A program made the position numbers and the translations under genes. Below the pieces are notes generated by a model. That model searched no databases. It was not told the DNA's origin and worked only from the letters and a program-made list of their open reading frames with translations. A DNA stretch of 20,000 nucleotides. Origin: Anaeromyces robustus. Lineage: Eukaryota; Neocallimastigomycota; Neocallimastigomycetes; Neocallimastigales; Neocallimastigaceae. Below, in pieces: positions 1-15,163 of this stretch. The DNA lies in contig MCFG01000056.1 of NCBI GenBank assembly GCA_002104895.1, positions 87,501 through 107,500 on the forward strand, written 5' to 3'. The number at the start of each line of letters is the position of its first letter. Within the stretch, counting starts at the first letter, position 1.

Positions 1-1283
1 TTCAAAATAATACCAATAATAATAATAATAATATCAATAATGATAATACCAATAATAATACCATAAATAACAGTACTAATACTACTATTACTACCAATAA
101 TAATAATAATAATGATAATATTAATAATAATAAAATGGTTGTAAATTATTTAATTAAAGAAAATGCTGATTTAAATATTAAAGATAATTTAGGAAACACA
201 GCTTTAATTTATGCTTGTTGTAATAATAAACCTGAAATTGTTCAACTTATACTTCAAACTAATTGTGATATAAATATTAAAAATAATGAAGGTAAAAATG
301 CTTTAATGTATTCTTGTATTAATAATCAAAATGAAGTTGCTAAAATTTTAATATGTCATGGTGTACAAATAAAAGAAAAAGATAATTATCATAAAAATGC
401 ATTAATATATGCAGTACAAGCTGAAAATTTACCTTTAATAAAATATTTAATTGAAAATGGAGCAAGTGATATTATTAATGAAAAGGATCTTTCTGGTAAA
501 TCATCCCTTCATTATGCTATTACTTTAAAAAATAATAAGATATTATTATATTTATTAAAACATCATGGTAATCTTCATGAAAAATATGATAATAATAAAA
601 CTCTTTTAATGTATGCATGTCAACAACAGCATAAAGAATTAATTCATTATTTAGTAGAACAAGGTATTAATGTTAATGAAAAAGATGATGCCTATAAAAC
701 AGCTTTACATTATCTTTGTGAAAATAGAGATATTGTTCTCATGGATTATTTAATACAACATCGAGGTAATATTAATGAATTAAATAATCAAAATGAAAAT
801 TTATTATTACATTGTATAAAAAATCTTTGGAGACCTAATGATCTTGTAAAATATTTAATAAAACATCAATGTAATATAAATGAAAAAGATAAAAAGGGAC
901 GTACAGCTATTATGTATGCCTGTGAAAAACAAAATTTAGAGGTAATGCAGTATTTAGTGGATCATGGAGCTAATTTAGATGAACGTGATCCTAATGGTGA
1001 TTCCATATTAATGTTAGCCTTAAAAACAAATAATACAAAAATTGTAAATTATATACAAGAAAAATGTCGTAATAATAAAACTAATAATAATAATATCAAT
1101 AATAATAATAACAATCATAATAATAATAATAATGACAATATTAATATTAGTAGTAATAGTAATAATAAATCATTTAATAAGTTTGGCAAATTTGATAATA
1201 ATGAAAATATTCCAGCACATAATACCAATAAAGTTAAAATACTACCAAAAGTTTTACAGCGTTATCCATTTCAAGAACTTTAA
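1..1283 (+). CDS. Ankyrin-repeat protein, 5' end outside window
   Basis: The frame is open from the window edge (first full codon at 3) to the TAA at 1281-1283, about 426 visible residues. The ATG at 135 is not a credible start: the 44 codons upstream are open, about 27 of them Asn, and the ATG falls inside an ankyrin helix. From 135 to about 1069 there are nine full repeats of roughly 33 residues preceded by a half repeat. Each follows the pattern [D/N]-x-x-G-x-[T/N]-A-L-x-x-A ... hydrophobic helix ... N/G-x-[D/N]-[I/V/L]-N-x-K, for example NLGNTALIYA and KKGRTAIMYA. An Asn-rich linker (about 1070-1170) and a short basic tail ending in RYPFQEL follow. No intron is visible. Ankyrin arrays are protein-binding scaffolds; the partner and cellular role cannot be read here. 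Confidence 0.9.
   Translation, partial: QNNTNNNNNNINNDNTNNNTINNSTNTTITTNNNNNNDNINNNKMVVNYLIKENADLNIKDNLGNTALIYACCNNKPEIVQLILQTNCDINIKNNEGKNALMYSCINNQNEVAKILICHGVQIKEKDNYHKNALIYAVQAENLPLIKYLIENGASDIINEKDLSGKSSLHYAITLKNNKILLYLLKHHGNLHEKYDNNKTLLMYACQQQHKELIHYLVEQGINVNEKDDAYKTALHYLCENRDIVLMDYLIQHRGNINELNNQNENLLLHCIKNLWRPNDLVKYLIKHQCNINEKDKKGRTAIMYACEKQNLEVMQYLVDHGANLDERDPNGDSILMLALKTNNTKIVNYIQEKCRNNKTNNNNINNNNNNHNNNNNDNINISSNSNNKSFNKFGKFDNNENIPAHNTNKVKILPKVLQRYPFQEL
3..134 (+). repeat. Coding AAT-type triplet microsatellite (poly-Asn)
   Basis: In the ankyrin frame this stretch reads mostly AAT with scattered ACC, ATT, GAT and AGT codons, giving an Asn-rich run broken by Thr, Ile, Asp and Ser. 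It ends directly against the second helix of an ankyrin repeat. A second, shorter Asn block lies at about 1070-1170, just after the array. The repeat purity suggests slippage growth. Confidence 0.85.
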
Positions 1284-1304
1284 TTTTTTTTTTTTTAATT
1301 TATA

Positions 1305-1318
1305 AATAAACAAATAAA
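1305..1318 (+). terminator. Candidate polyadenylation signals of the ankyrin gene
   Basis: Two AATAAA hexamers occur at 1305-1310 and 1313-1318, about 22 and 30 bases after the stop codon. The second lies 21 bases before a 48-base A run. Such hexamers arise often by chance in DNA this AT-rich, so this is only a candidate. Confidence 0.35.
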
Positions 1319-1334
1319 TATATATATATACATT

Positions 1335-1338
<4 letters not shown>

Positions 1339-1386
<48 letters not shown>
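1339..1386. repeat. A48 homopolymer
   Basis: There are 48 consecutive A on the plus strand, 55 bases after the ankyrin stop codon and 21 bases after an AATAAA hexamer. Confidence 0.95.
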
Positions 1387-1388
<2 letters not shown>

Positions 1389-1403
1389 TCATCATAATAA
1401 AAA

Positions 1404-1454
<51 letters not shown>
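1404..1454. repeat. AAT trinucleotide microsatellite
   Basis: About 17 near-perfect AAT units in non-coding DNA, just downstream of the A48 tract. Confidence 0.9.
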
Positions 1455-1455
<1 letters not shown>

Positions 1456-1928
1456 TAATATATTAAAAACAAAATGAAAAAACAAAAATTAAAAAAAAAA
1501 AACAAAGCGATCAAACATAACTAACAAAACAAAAAAAAAAATATATATATATTTATACTTTTATTCTAATTATATATAGTAATATATATAATATCTTATG
1601 GTATTATTATTAAATTTTCTCTCTTTATATATCATAATATTTTTTATATATCAACGTTAAACAACAACAAATGTAAATATATTATATAATATTTAAAAAA
1701 AAAACAAACAAACAAACAAACAAACTAATTTTGTTTGACCTATGTAAATTTTGTAATATATATATATATATAAATATTTGTGCTTTTTTTTTAAATATTA
1801 TTATATAAAATAATACTTAAAAAAAAAATACTTTAAAAAAAATATATATTATTTATGATTATAATAAGAAATATTATAATTTTAAATAATAATAATAATT
1901 CTAAAAAAAAAAAAAAATTGTATAATTA

Positions 1929-1985
1929 TAAAATAAAATAAAATAAAATAAAATAAAATAAAATAAAATAAAATAAAATAAAATA
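1929..1985. repeat. AAATA pentanucleotide microsatellite
   Basis: About eleven perfect tandem 5-bp units, fading into related AAATA/AAAAT sequence at the right edge. Confidence 0.9.
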
Positions 1986-2349
1986 AATAAAAATAAAATG
2001 TTAAATAAAAGTAATAAGACATCAAATAAAAGTTTTTTTTTTCTTTATTGGTTTTGATTTTTTTTTTTTCACATTTATTTATTTATTTATTTATATTATT
2101 TTTTATTTTTGTTTTATTATATAATTCTTTTTCCTCTCATTTATTTATTTATATTTTTTTTTATTTTTGTTTTATTATATATATTTTTTACATTTTCTTT
2201 ATACATTTTTTTTTATTTACTTCTTTATTTTTATTATTTTATTTTATTTTATTATATATATATTTGATAACTCTTTTTATATTATTATTATTTTTTTATT
2301 TTTTATTTTTTTATTTTTTATTTATTTATTTATTTTTTTTTATTTTTTA

Positions 2350-2351
<2 letters not shown>

Positions 2352-2393
<42 letters not shown>
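2352..2393. repeat. T42 homopolymer
   Basis: There are 42 consecutive T on the plus strand in the convergent intergenic region. It is complementary in sense to the A48 tract about 1 kb to the left. Confidence 0.9.
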
Positions 2394-2395
<2 letters not shown>

Positions 2396-2630
2396 TTTTA
2401 TTTTTTTAACTTGATGTTAATACTTAATTAAAATATATTAATATAATATAATATAATAATAATTATACATATTATTACCACTACTTAAAAAAGAAAAAAT
2501 TATATTAAAAAATTGAAAAAGTAGAAAAAATGATAAAATAATTTCTTTTATTTCATTTTATTTTTTATTTTATATTACTCTAATTTTGTTTTATTATTAT
2601 ATTTTTTATATATTTTATATTCTTTATTTA

Positions 2631-2662
<32 letters not shown>

Positions 2663-2676
2663 TTCTATTCTTTTTT

Positions 2677-5105
2677 TTAAAAGAATACTAATAAAGTAAT
2701 CATTGAAATAAGAATTGCACTGTATATTCCTTTCATTGTAAAACCATTACTACTATCACCATTAGGTGATATTTTATTTTCACTTTTATGAATTAATGGT
2801 TCATAATAACCTAAAGAGTCATCAATTTTTGAGGGTATAGCAATACTTAATTGATTACAAAGTGATTCTTGACGCGCTTTAATCCAATATTTTATTGGGA
2901 AAATATTAGCTTGACCTGGAGCAGCTTCTGTATCTTTAACTTGAGATTCAAAATAGGTTTCATTATAATTATAAACCATTAATTTAAGTGGATCGGAAAA
3001 TCCACTAACTTTTTCTAATTTTAAATCCCAATAAACATCTTCTCTAATTAAATCAGCCATAGCATCAATACGTCCTTCTAAAGCATTTAAATTAAAAACT
3101 TTTTGAGTAAATAGTTTAAATGTATCCATAAAGAATGCTTCATTTTCTGGATTATTACGAAGATTATCGATAAGTGGTCTTTTAGTATTTGTCATACCAA
3201 TATTTGTACTAGCATAATTATTAATAGTAGCATCTAATAAAGGTTTTGTATCAACAATAGCACCACCTACACCATAACCAAAGGAGAAGTGGAAATCAGC
3301 ATCAAGGAAATGCCAATAATTTTTTGCCATATCTTTATAAAGATAATAATTTCCTGGTCTAAACCAGAAATTATCAATTGCACCAGCTGCATATTCCATA
3401 ACCATAAATTTAAAAAATGATTCAACATCAAAATTAAGTTTACGAGTTCTTGGATATTGACTTATTTCTGTGATGAATGGTTTTAAAATAGTATTAATCA
3501 TTTCAGAATTATTAAATACTTCAGCTTCACCTTTATAACTGTAAATATCAATTGGATCGTTAATATCTAAATTACCAAAACTGTTGCCTTTTTCATAATA
3601 ATCGGCTTTAAAAATGGCATTAACAGTAGTAAATTTTTGACCATTATTTAATGCACTTCTTAAATAACGTTTATTGGTAACAGCATCAGATAAAGTAAAT
3701 AAACCAATTTCCTTTTCATTAATGAAAAGACGAGTAAATTTACTTTGAGCACATGGTACACCAAGTGTATTTAAAATATCAACATATAATTTATCTCTAT
3801 AATTATATATTTATAATTATAATTTATTATTATTATTATTATTTATTATTAAAACAAAAACAAAAACAAAAACAAAAAAAAAAAAAAAAAAAAAATAATA
3901 TATTATTCTTTTTTTAAATTTCATATTTACTATTTTTATAATACCTTATATATGATGGATCATGATAATTTGCACGTAATTTGATAGTTGAACGATTATA
4001 TAATTCTTTACCTTCTGGAGTTTTTAAATTAGAAATCTTATAACTAAGCTTTTTACATTTAATAGTCTAATATATAATATTTACATAATAATATTATAAA
4101 ATATTATAAATAATATATATATAATAATATTAATAATATGTATAATTAATAATAATAAAAAAAGATATATATAAGAAAATTACAGATTGTCCATTAATTG
4201 CAATTCTAGCATCAGTAAATTTTCTAATATCAAATGGACTATAAATATAATTTACATTTTTAAATAATATATAAGTAAGTAAATATTTTTAATTAATAAT
4301 TCTTTTATTTAATTTATTTATTATTAATATATCAATATATAACTAAAATAATTAACTTACTCAACATAAATAACTTGTGTTCCATTAACTTTTATAGTTT
4401 TATCAGTTGGATTTGCATGTAAATTATTAATTGCAGCTTCATCAGCATTAATAATTAAAGTTGATACATAATTATCTATTATTCATTAATCATATTTAAA
4501 ATTAATAATTTAAATTATTTATATATCTATTATTTTTTATATTAAATGCATTTCTAATTATAAATTATTCTTTACCATCAAATAATTTTGATTTTTTATA
4601 ATTTGGTGATGTTTCGTAAACTTTAGGTAATAAAGGTAATTTCGAATAAGTTATAGACCTATCAAAGAAATCATTTAAAGTTTCTGATTGTTCACAATGT
4701 CTTGTAAAAGATTCTTCTGTTATAGTAACACCATCATTTAATTTATAATGATAATCAACTGGTGCTGAAACATCACTTACGACAGCTTTAAAAATTGGAT
4801 AATTTTCGGTGGTCATTGGATATTCTTTTGAATTTACAATTACTGAAGGTGTACCTTTAACAGCAATGACTTTAAAAGTTACTGTTTTATAATTTTTTAT
4901 TTTTATTATTTATTTTTTTGTTTTGTTATTTTTGATGTTGTTTTGTAATGATAAATAAAATATAATATATAAATTTTATTAATGTATAATTTAAAATTTA
5001 AATTTACTAAAATAATATAATATATTATATAAAAATACCTTCAGCTTTTACTGATAAATAAGCTGTCGTTAATAATAATATCTTGAAAATTTTTGAAGTT
5101 TTCAT
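2677..5105 (-). CDS. CotH-domain surface protein, signal peptide and GPI-like tail
   Basis: Six exons in transcription order: 5105-5039, 4881-4576, 4475-4361, 4238-4184, 4066-3945, 3796-2677. They total 1,785 nt and encode 594 aa; all introns are GT-AG and all phases agree. An in-frame TAA lies upstream of the ATG. Residues 1-21 are a signal peptide (MKTSK, hydrophobic LLLTTAYLSV, then KA). The body matches the CotH (spore coat protein H) kinase-like family: VTFKVIAV near residue 22, NYVSTLIINADEA, RSTIKLRANYHDPSYIR (206-222), LGVPCAQ, then the helix with E356 and ID363NFWFRPGNYYLYKD, and FLDADFHFSFG around 389. CotH of spore formers phosphorylates coat proteins. Mucoralean homologues are surface proteins, and gut-fungal homologues often carry dockerins. 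Here no dockerin is seen; the C-terminus is SSNG, a short spacer and a hydrophobic stretch ending LLVFF, as in GPI-anchor signals. Kinase activity and substrate are unproven. Confidence 0.88.
3851..3895. repeat. AAAAAC repeat running into an A tract (CotH intron 5)
   Basis: A short AAAAAC tandem array (about 3851-3873) continues into a run of about 22 A. It lies wholly inside the last CotH intron (3797-3944). Confidence 0.8.
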
Positions 5106-5125
5106 TTTTATACTTAAATAAAATT

Positions 5126-5157
5126 ATTATATTATATTATATTATATTATATTATAT
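5126..5157. repeat. ATTAT microsatellite upstream of CotH start
   Basis: About six tandem ATTAT units sit 20-50 bases upstream of the CotH ATG, in its 5' UTR or core promoter. On the sense strand it reads as repeated TATAA, so it could serve as a TATA-like element. That role is speculation. Confidence 0.7.
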
Positions 5158-5566
5158 AAAACTAAAATTATAAAATAAATAAAAAAAATGTATAATAAAA
5201 TTACTAATTAGAATATTTTTATTAAAACAATATTATTATAAATATAAGTATAAGTATAAATTTTTATTATAATTATATAAAATAAATTAAAAATTATATA
5301 ATATTATTAATGTATGTTATAAGTTTTTTACATTATTAATTTATACAAATAAAATCAAAATTGTTCGATTTTATATTATTTATATTACTATATATAATAT
5401 TATTTATTTCTATTATTTATATTTATTTTTATATTTTATCTTTTTTTTTTATATATATATTTTTATTTTAGTTTTTTTATTTTATTTTTTTTTTTTTTTT
5501 AATTTATTTTATTCATTTTTCCTTTACAAATTTCTTTTTATTTTTATTTTTTATTTTTTCTTTAAA

Positions 5567-5582
5567 CATAAAACGTTTTATG
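5567..5582. other. Perfect 16-bp palindrome CATAAAACGTTTTATG
   Basis: The sequence equals its own reverse complement over 16 bases and has a central ACGT, notable where C and G are rare. It lies about 460 bp upstream of the CotH start codon. It could be a dimeric-factor binding site; no function is shown. Confidence 0.5.
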
Positions 5583-6468
5583 AGTTAATAAATTGTGGAA
5601 TTATAAATAATTAAAACTGTAATTCTTAGGACATTTAGTTTAGGTAGTACAAATTAATAATATATTATTTATAAATAACATATATTGATGAAATAATATA
5701 ATATAATTGATTTTATTATATAATAATTAAATATAATTGATTTAAAACTATTCATAAATATTAATATAAATAAAAAACCAATACAAACCTAAGATTTTGT
5801 TATATTTAAAATAATTTTTTATATTATATTATTATTAAATTAAATAATTTAATTATATGCGGTTTATTATATATATGTAATATATTATACATATATTAAG
5901 TATACACTTAATTTAATTAATTTTAATAAATTAAAATTCTTTTTGATATATTCAAAAGGAAATTTAAATTTTTAAAGTTACGAGTGAAAAAAATTAATAC
6001 ATATAAAAATATATAAAATTGAAAAATAAATATTACATATTACATGTTACAAAAAAAAAAAGTTTTTTTTTTTAAAAAAAAATTCTTGTTTATTTTAATA
6101 TAAATTAAAAAATATAAAATCCAAATATACACACTCTTTTTTACAAGTTTATTTATAATAATAATTTTTATATATATTTGCTATTACTTTTATTTGTATT
6201 TTTTGTTTGTATTTTTTTTACATAATTATTTTTTTTTATAATGATTTTCTTAATATTCATTTTAAAATGAATAAATTTAAATGATAATATTGTCATCATT
6301 ATTATTATTTTTATTATAACTATTATTACTATTTCTCGATATTATTATTGAGTAATATTATTGATTTTTAAAGATAAGATAAAAGTTGGTAATTATTAAA
6401 AAGATTATAATAAAAATAAATAAATAAATAAATAAATAGAATCCATTTTAATTATTATTAACAAGTTA

Positions 6469-11661
<5,193 letters not shown>

Positions 11662-12271
11662 TCTGATAATAAATTGTTATAATTTTAATATTTTGTTTTA
11701 ATTTATGTTTTATTATTAAAATTTATTCTATAAAATATTATAAATTCATTAATGTCAATATAAAAATAACAAAATAAAGCTGAAGTTTTAAATATATTCT
11801 TTATTCTGGTTAATATTAATATATATTTATATATATTATTTTTTCTTTTTTTCTTAATACTTGTAATATAAATAATTTCAATATATTATTTTAAATTCTA
11901 TTTTATATTATACAGTTATATACAATTTTTTTAAATATTATATGCTAATTTATTATTTATTATACTTTCTTTTTTTATTTTATCATAATAAAAACAAATT
12001 TCAATTTTAAATTAGCTTTATTTTTTTTTAAATATTTTTTATTCCATAATTAAATTTTAATTTCTACGGTTAAAAATTAATGAAATAGATTATATATGAA
12101 TAATAATTAAAGAAAATTAAATAAATATTAAAATTTAATTTTTTAATATTTTAATTATTTATTATTTATATTATTTATATATATTTTATTATATTATATT
12201 ATATTATATATTGTATATTTTATAAAATAAATATTATCATTATTTATTATTTTATTATATATTATTATTAT

Positions 12272-12345
12272 TTATTGATTTATTTATTTATTTATTTATT
12301 AATTTATTTATTTATTAATTTATTTATTTATTTATTTATTGATTT
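12272..12345. repeat. TTTA tetranucleotide array
   Basis: Tandem TTTA units with a few one-base interruptions. The open frame across it (12275-12469) reads Ile/Tyr/Leu/Phe strings and is repeat-derived at its start, not a gene. Confidence 0.85.
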
Positions 12346-12352
12346 TATAAAA

Positions 12353-12530
12353 TATTATGAAAATGAGGGAATGATAATGATGATACTAATACAAGTTTTC
12401 ATAATAATGATAATAGTAATAATGATAATAACAATAATAAAAGTTTTCATAATAATAATAATGAAATAACAATCAGAATGGAAATAAAGCATTAATTACT
12501 CTTAATATTAAAAAAATTTTTTTTTTATTT
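12353..12530 (+). pseudogene. Decayed Asn-rich / ankyrin-like coding relic
   Basis: Three forward frames each hold a short protein-like piece in sequence: YYENEG (about 12353-12370), then an Asn/Asp-rich piece with SFHNN occurring twice (12370-12465), then NNQNGNKALITLNIKK (12468-12515). The last resembles the first helix of the ankyrin repeats at the start of this window (pattern N-x-N-G-N-x-A-L). Two frameshifts would be needed to join them. It may be a dead fragment of an ankyrin-family gene, or a chance product of AAT microsatellites; the ankyrin-like tail is the only argument for the former. Confidence 0.4.
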
Positions 12531-12876
12531 GCTTTATATTTAAACAAATTTTGATAGGACGATCAAAATCTAAAATTTAGAGGTAAATTCTTTTACTAAA
12601 TGGATTATCAATTTATAATAAAAATTATACACATTATAAGGATTAAAATATGGCGTTATATACCTTTTAATAAAAAAATATATAATAAAAAAAATGAAAA
12701 TATATATATATATAATAAAAAAAATAAAAAAAATATATATGAACGTTAAACTTTTTACTAGTAATTATTTTAAAAAAAAACTTTTATTAATGAAAAAAAT
12801 TTTATATATAATATATTATACATTTTCATATTTTCATTATTTAAAACATTAAAATAAATAAATAAATAAATAAATA

Positions 12877-12941
12877 CATTATTAAGGATTACACATAACT
12901 ATATAAAATGCATTATTAAGGATTACACATAACTATATAAA
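12877..12941. repeat. 34-bp tandem duplication
   Basis: A complex, non-microsatellite unit starting CATTATTAAGGATTACACAT is present twice at a 34-bp spacing (12877 and 12911), identical over at least 31 bases. It lies about 0.9 kb upstream of the ASH2 start codon. Confidence 0.9.
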
Positions 12942-13845
12942 TAATCATTTTTTATTATTTAAATCGGTTATCATTATATAACAAGCATATATATATAGCA
13001 ATATTTAGTTATATTATTCAACTTTATTATTCAAGTTTTATTTATTTTCTTATATATTTATTCAGTAAATTAATTATAAATTATTAATTATTAATTATTT
13101 AAACTGTCATATTGTTTAGTTATTTAATTATTCAACTTTGGTTATATATTTTCGATATTATAAAAGCTTAGAAAAAAAATATTTTTCTTTTACTTTTATA
13201 TATTAATTTAATAAAAATATTTATTTATTTATCTCTTATTAAATATTATTGAAATTTTGTAATTAATTGTTGTATAAATAATAAATAATAATATTTAATA
13301 TATAGTATTAAAATTTTATTTGCTAATTTTTTACATCATAAATTAAATAATAAAAAAAAATTTTTATAAAATTTTCTGCGCTTGCAAAAAAATAATAAAA
13401 AATAAAATACATAATATATATATATAGATAATAATAGAAGGTAATTTTGAAAGTATAAATTTTAATTATAGTTTATTAAAAATAAAAATTGAAACCTGAT
13501 AGAAAATTTAATAATTATATATATAATATTAATAAATTTCTATATTATATTTTTTATTTAAAATTCTAAATAAAATTTCATTTACATCTCTGAAATATAT
13601 TTAATCAAATAAATGTCATTTTATATTTATACATAATTATTATATAATTATTTATAGAAATAGGAAAAAGTTACATTTACAATTAATTTATTTATATATT
13701 GTATATATATATAAATAATATTTTTTAATTTAATTTATATATTATATATTATTGGATAAGAGGAAATATAATTCAACTATAGAAATCAAACTAAAAAAAA
13801 ACAAAGAAAAAATATAAAAATTGAACAGGAATAAAATAAATTAAC

Positions 13846-14967
13846 ATGAGTGCTTTATCATATAATCCAAGAGATTTACAATGGAACCAATTACATACTA
13901 TGAATAGAGAAAAAAAATATTGTTATTGTGGAAACAATAGAACATTAACTGAACTTAATTTACAATGTATGGAATGTAAAAATTGGTTTCATGAACATTG
14001 TTTAAAAAATAAATCATTAATCCCAAAAAAAAGTGTACTTCCGTTTATTACTAATTATCGTTTTGTTTGTGCATTATGTAATCGTGAGGAAAGTTTTTCA
14101 AGAGTAACATCGTCATGGAAAGATGCTATTAATACAGCTTTTGCGAACTTAACAGTACAAAGAATGAAAAAAGAAGGAAAAATTGATTCAAATGGTGAAG
14201 GAAATCCATCAATTCCAAATAATTATTGGTTCGATAAAAAAAATGGTATTTGTCCTTTTTTAGATAAATATTGGGAAAAATTATGTACTAATAGGTAATA
14301 TTTACTATTATATAATTAATTTAATAAATGAAATATTTTAAAATATATATAAATTTTTATATATACATATATTGTTTTTTTTATATATATATATATATAA
14401 AATTCATTAAATATAAAGCAACATTTTTTAAAATTTAATTTATATTTTTACATAAATATTTAATTTTATATATTTTATCTTCTAATTATACACTGAAAAT
14501 TATATATTATGTTTTCAATATATATTTATTATTATTAAATTAAAATAGAGCTCGTACACCAACATGGTGGGCAACAGTAAGTTGAAATCATTTATTATTT
14601 ATAATCAATAGAATAATTAATTTTTAATGTGGATGATATAATAATTTGAATAAAAAAAAAAGTAGAAATAATAATAGTAATAAATAAAAATAATAAAAGT
14701 TATTAACAATTAATTAAATTAATAAATTTTAAAATTAAATTTTATGTATAAAAAATTACAAATAATAAATTAAAAAGGTTGGTAGTAGTATGTATTCTTC
14801 AAAAGATCAATACCTTGCAAAAGATGAAGATAATAGAAGTGCTTCTTCTGATTTTACATTAACAGATAAGAATTTATTTAATCTCAGACCTGCTGCTGGT
14901 TCAGCATCTGTATGTATAATAATAATAGTTATTTTTATTTATAAATAATGTATAATATTAATAATAT

Positions 14968-15014
<47 letters not shown>

Positions 15015-15048
15015 TTTGTTTGTTTGTTATAATTTCATCATATTAAAA

Positions 15049-15097
<49 letters not shown>

Positions 15098-15112
15098 ATT
15101 ATTATAATTATA

Positions 15113-15163
<51 letters not shown>

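Larger units (their letters stand above)
1284..2676. other. Convergent intergenic region, microsatellite-rich
   Basis: The 3' flanks of the plus-strand ankyrin gene and the minus-strand CotH gene meet here. The left half is A-rich and the right half T-rich on the plus strand, so both genes run into A-rich sequence in their own sense. Contents include A48, an AAT array, an AAATA array, T42 and a further T run at about 2644-2664. The open frames at 2048-2431 encode only Phe/Leu/Ile/Tyr strings produced by T-rich DNA. I see no RNA gene or real coding signal. Confidence 0.7.
5106..6468. other. Intergenic region between peptidase 3' end and CotH 5' end
   Basis: This is about 1.36 kb of AT-rich spacer between two head-to-tail minus-strand genes. 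It must hold the CotH promoter and the 3' UTR of the peptidase. An ATTAT array (about 5126-5157) lies directly upstream of the CotH start codon. A perfect 16-bp palindrome is at 5567-5582, and an AAAT array (about 6415-6437) lies just after the peptidase stop. No open frame with protein-like composition, and no tRNA-like fold, was recognised. Confidence 0.6.
11662..13845. other. Divergent intergenic region (peptidase / ASH2 promoters)
   Basis: About 2.2 kb separate the divergent start codons of the peptidase and ASH2, so both promoters must lie here. Contents: a broken TTTA tetranucleotide array (about 12272-12345), a decayed Asn-rich coding-like patch (about 12353-12530), a 34-bp tandem duplication (12877-12941), a pair of imperfect copies of a TTAGTTAT...ATTATTCAACTTT motif (about 13005-13025 and 13114-13139), and an A-rich leader (about 13791-13845) before ASH2. 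No intact gene or RNA gene was recognised. Confidence 0.65.

Noticed and set aside
135-137. ATG at 135 as the start of the ankyrin gene
   Set aside because: The same frame is open to the window edge and the ATG lies inside an ankyrin helix, so the true start is upstream.
2048-2431. Open frames encoding Phe/Leu/Ile/Tyr-rich 'membrane proteins'
   Set aside because: They are direct translations of T-rich low-complexity DNA with no codon bias or protein motif.
5870-5910. Possible hairpin in TATATGTA...TACATATA
   Set aside because: Inverted repeats of A/T are expected by chance at this composition, and there is no supporting context.
12275-12469. Small hydrophobic open frame
   Set aside because: Its first half is a TTTA microsatellite and its second half is the wrong frame of an Asn-rich relic.
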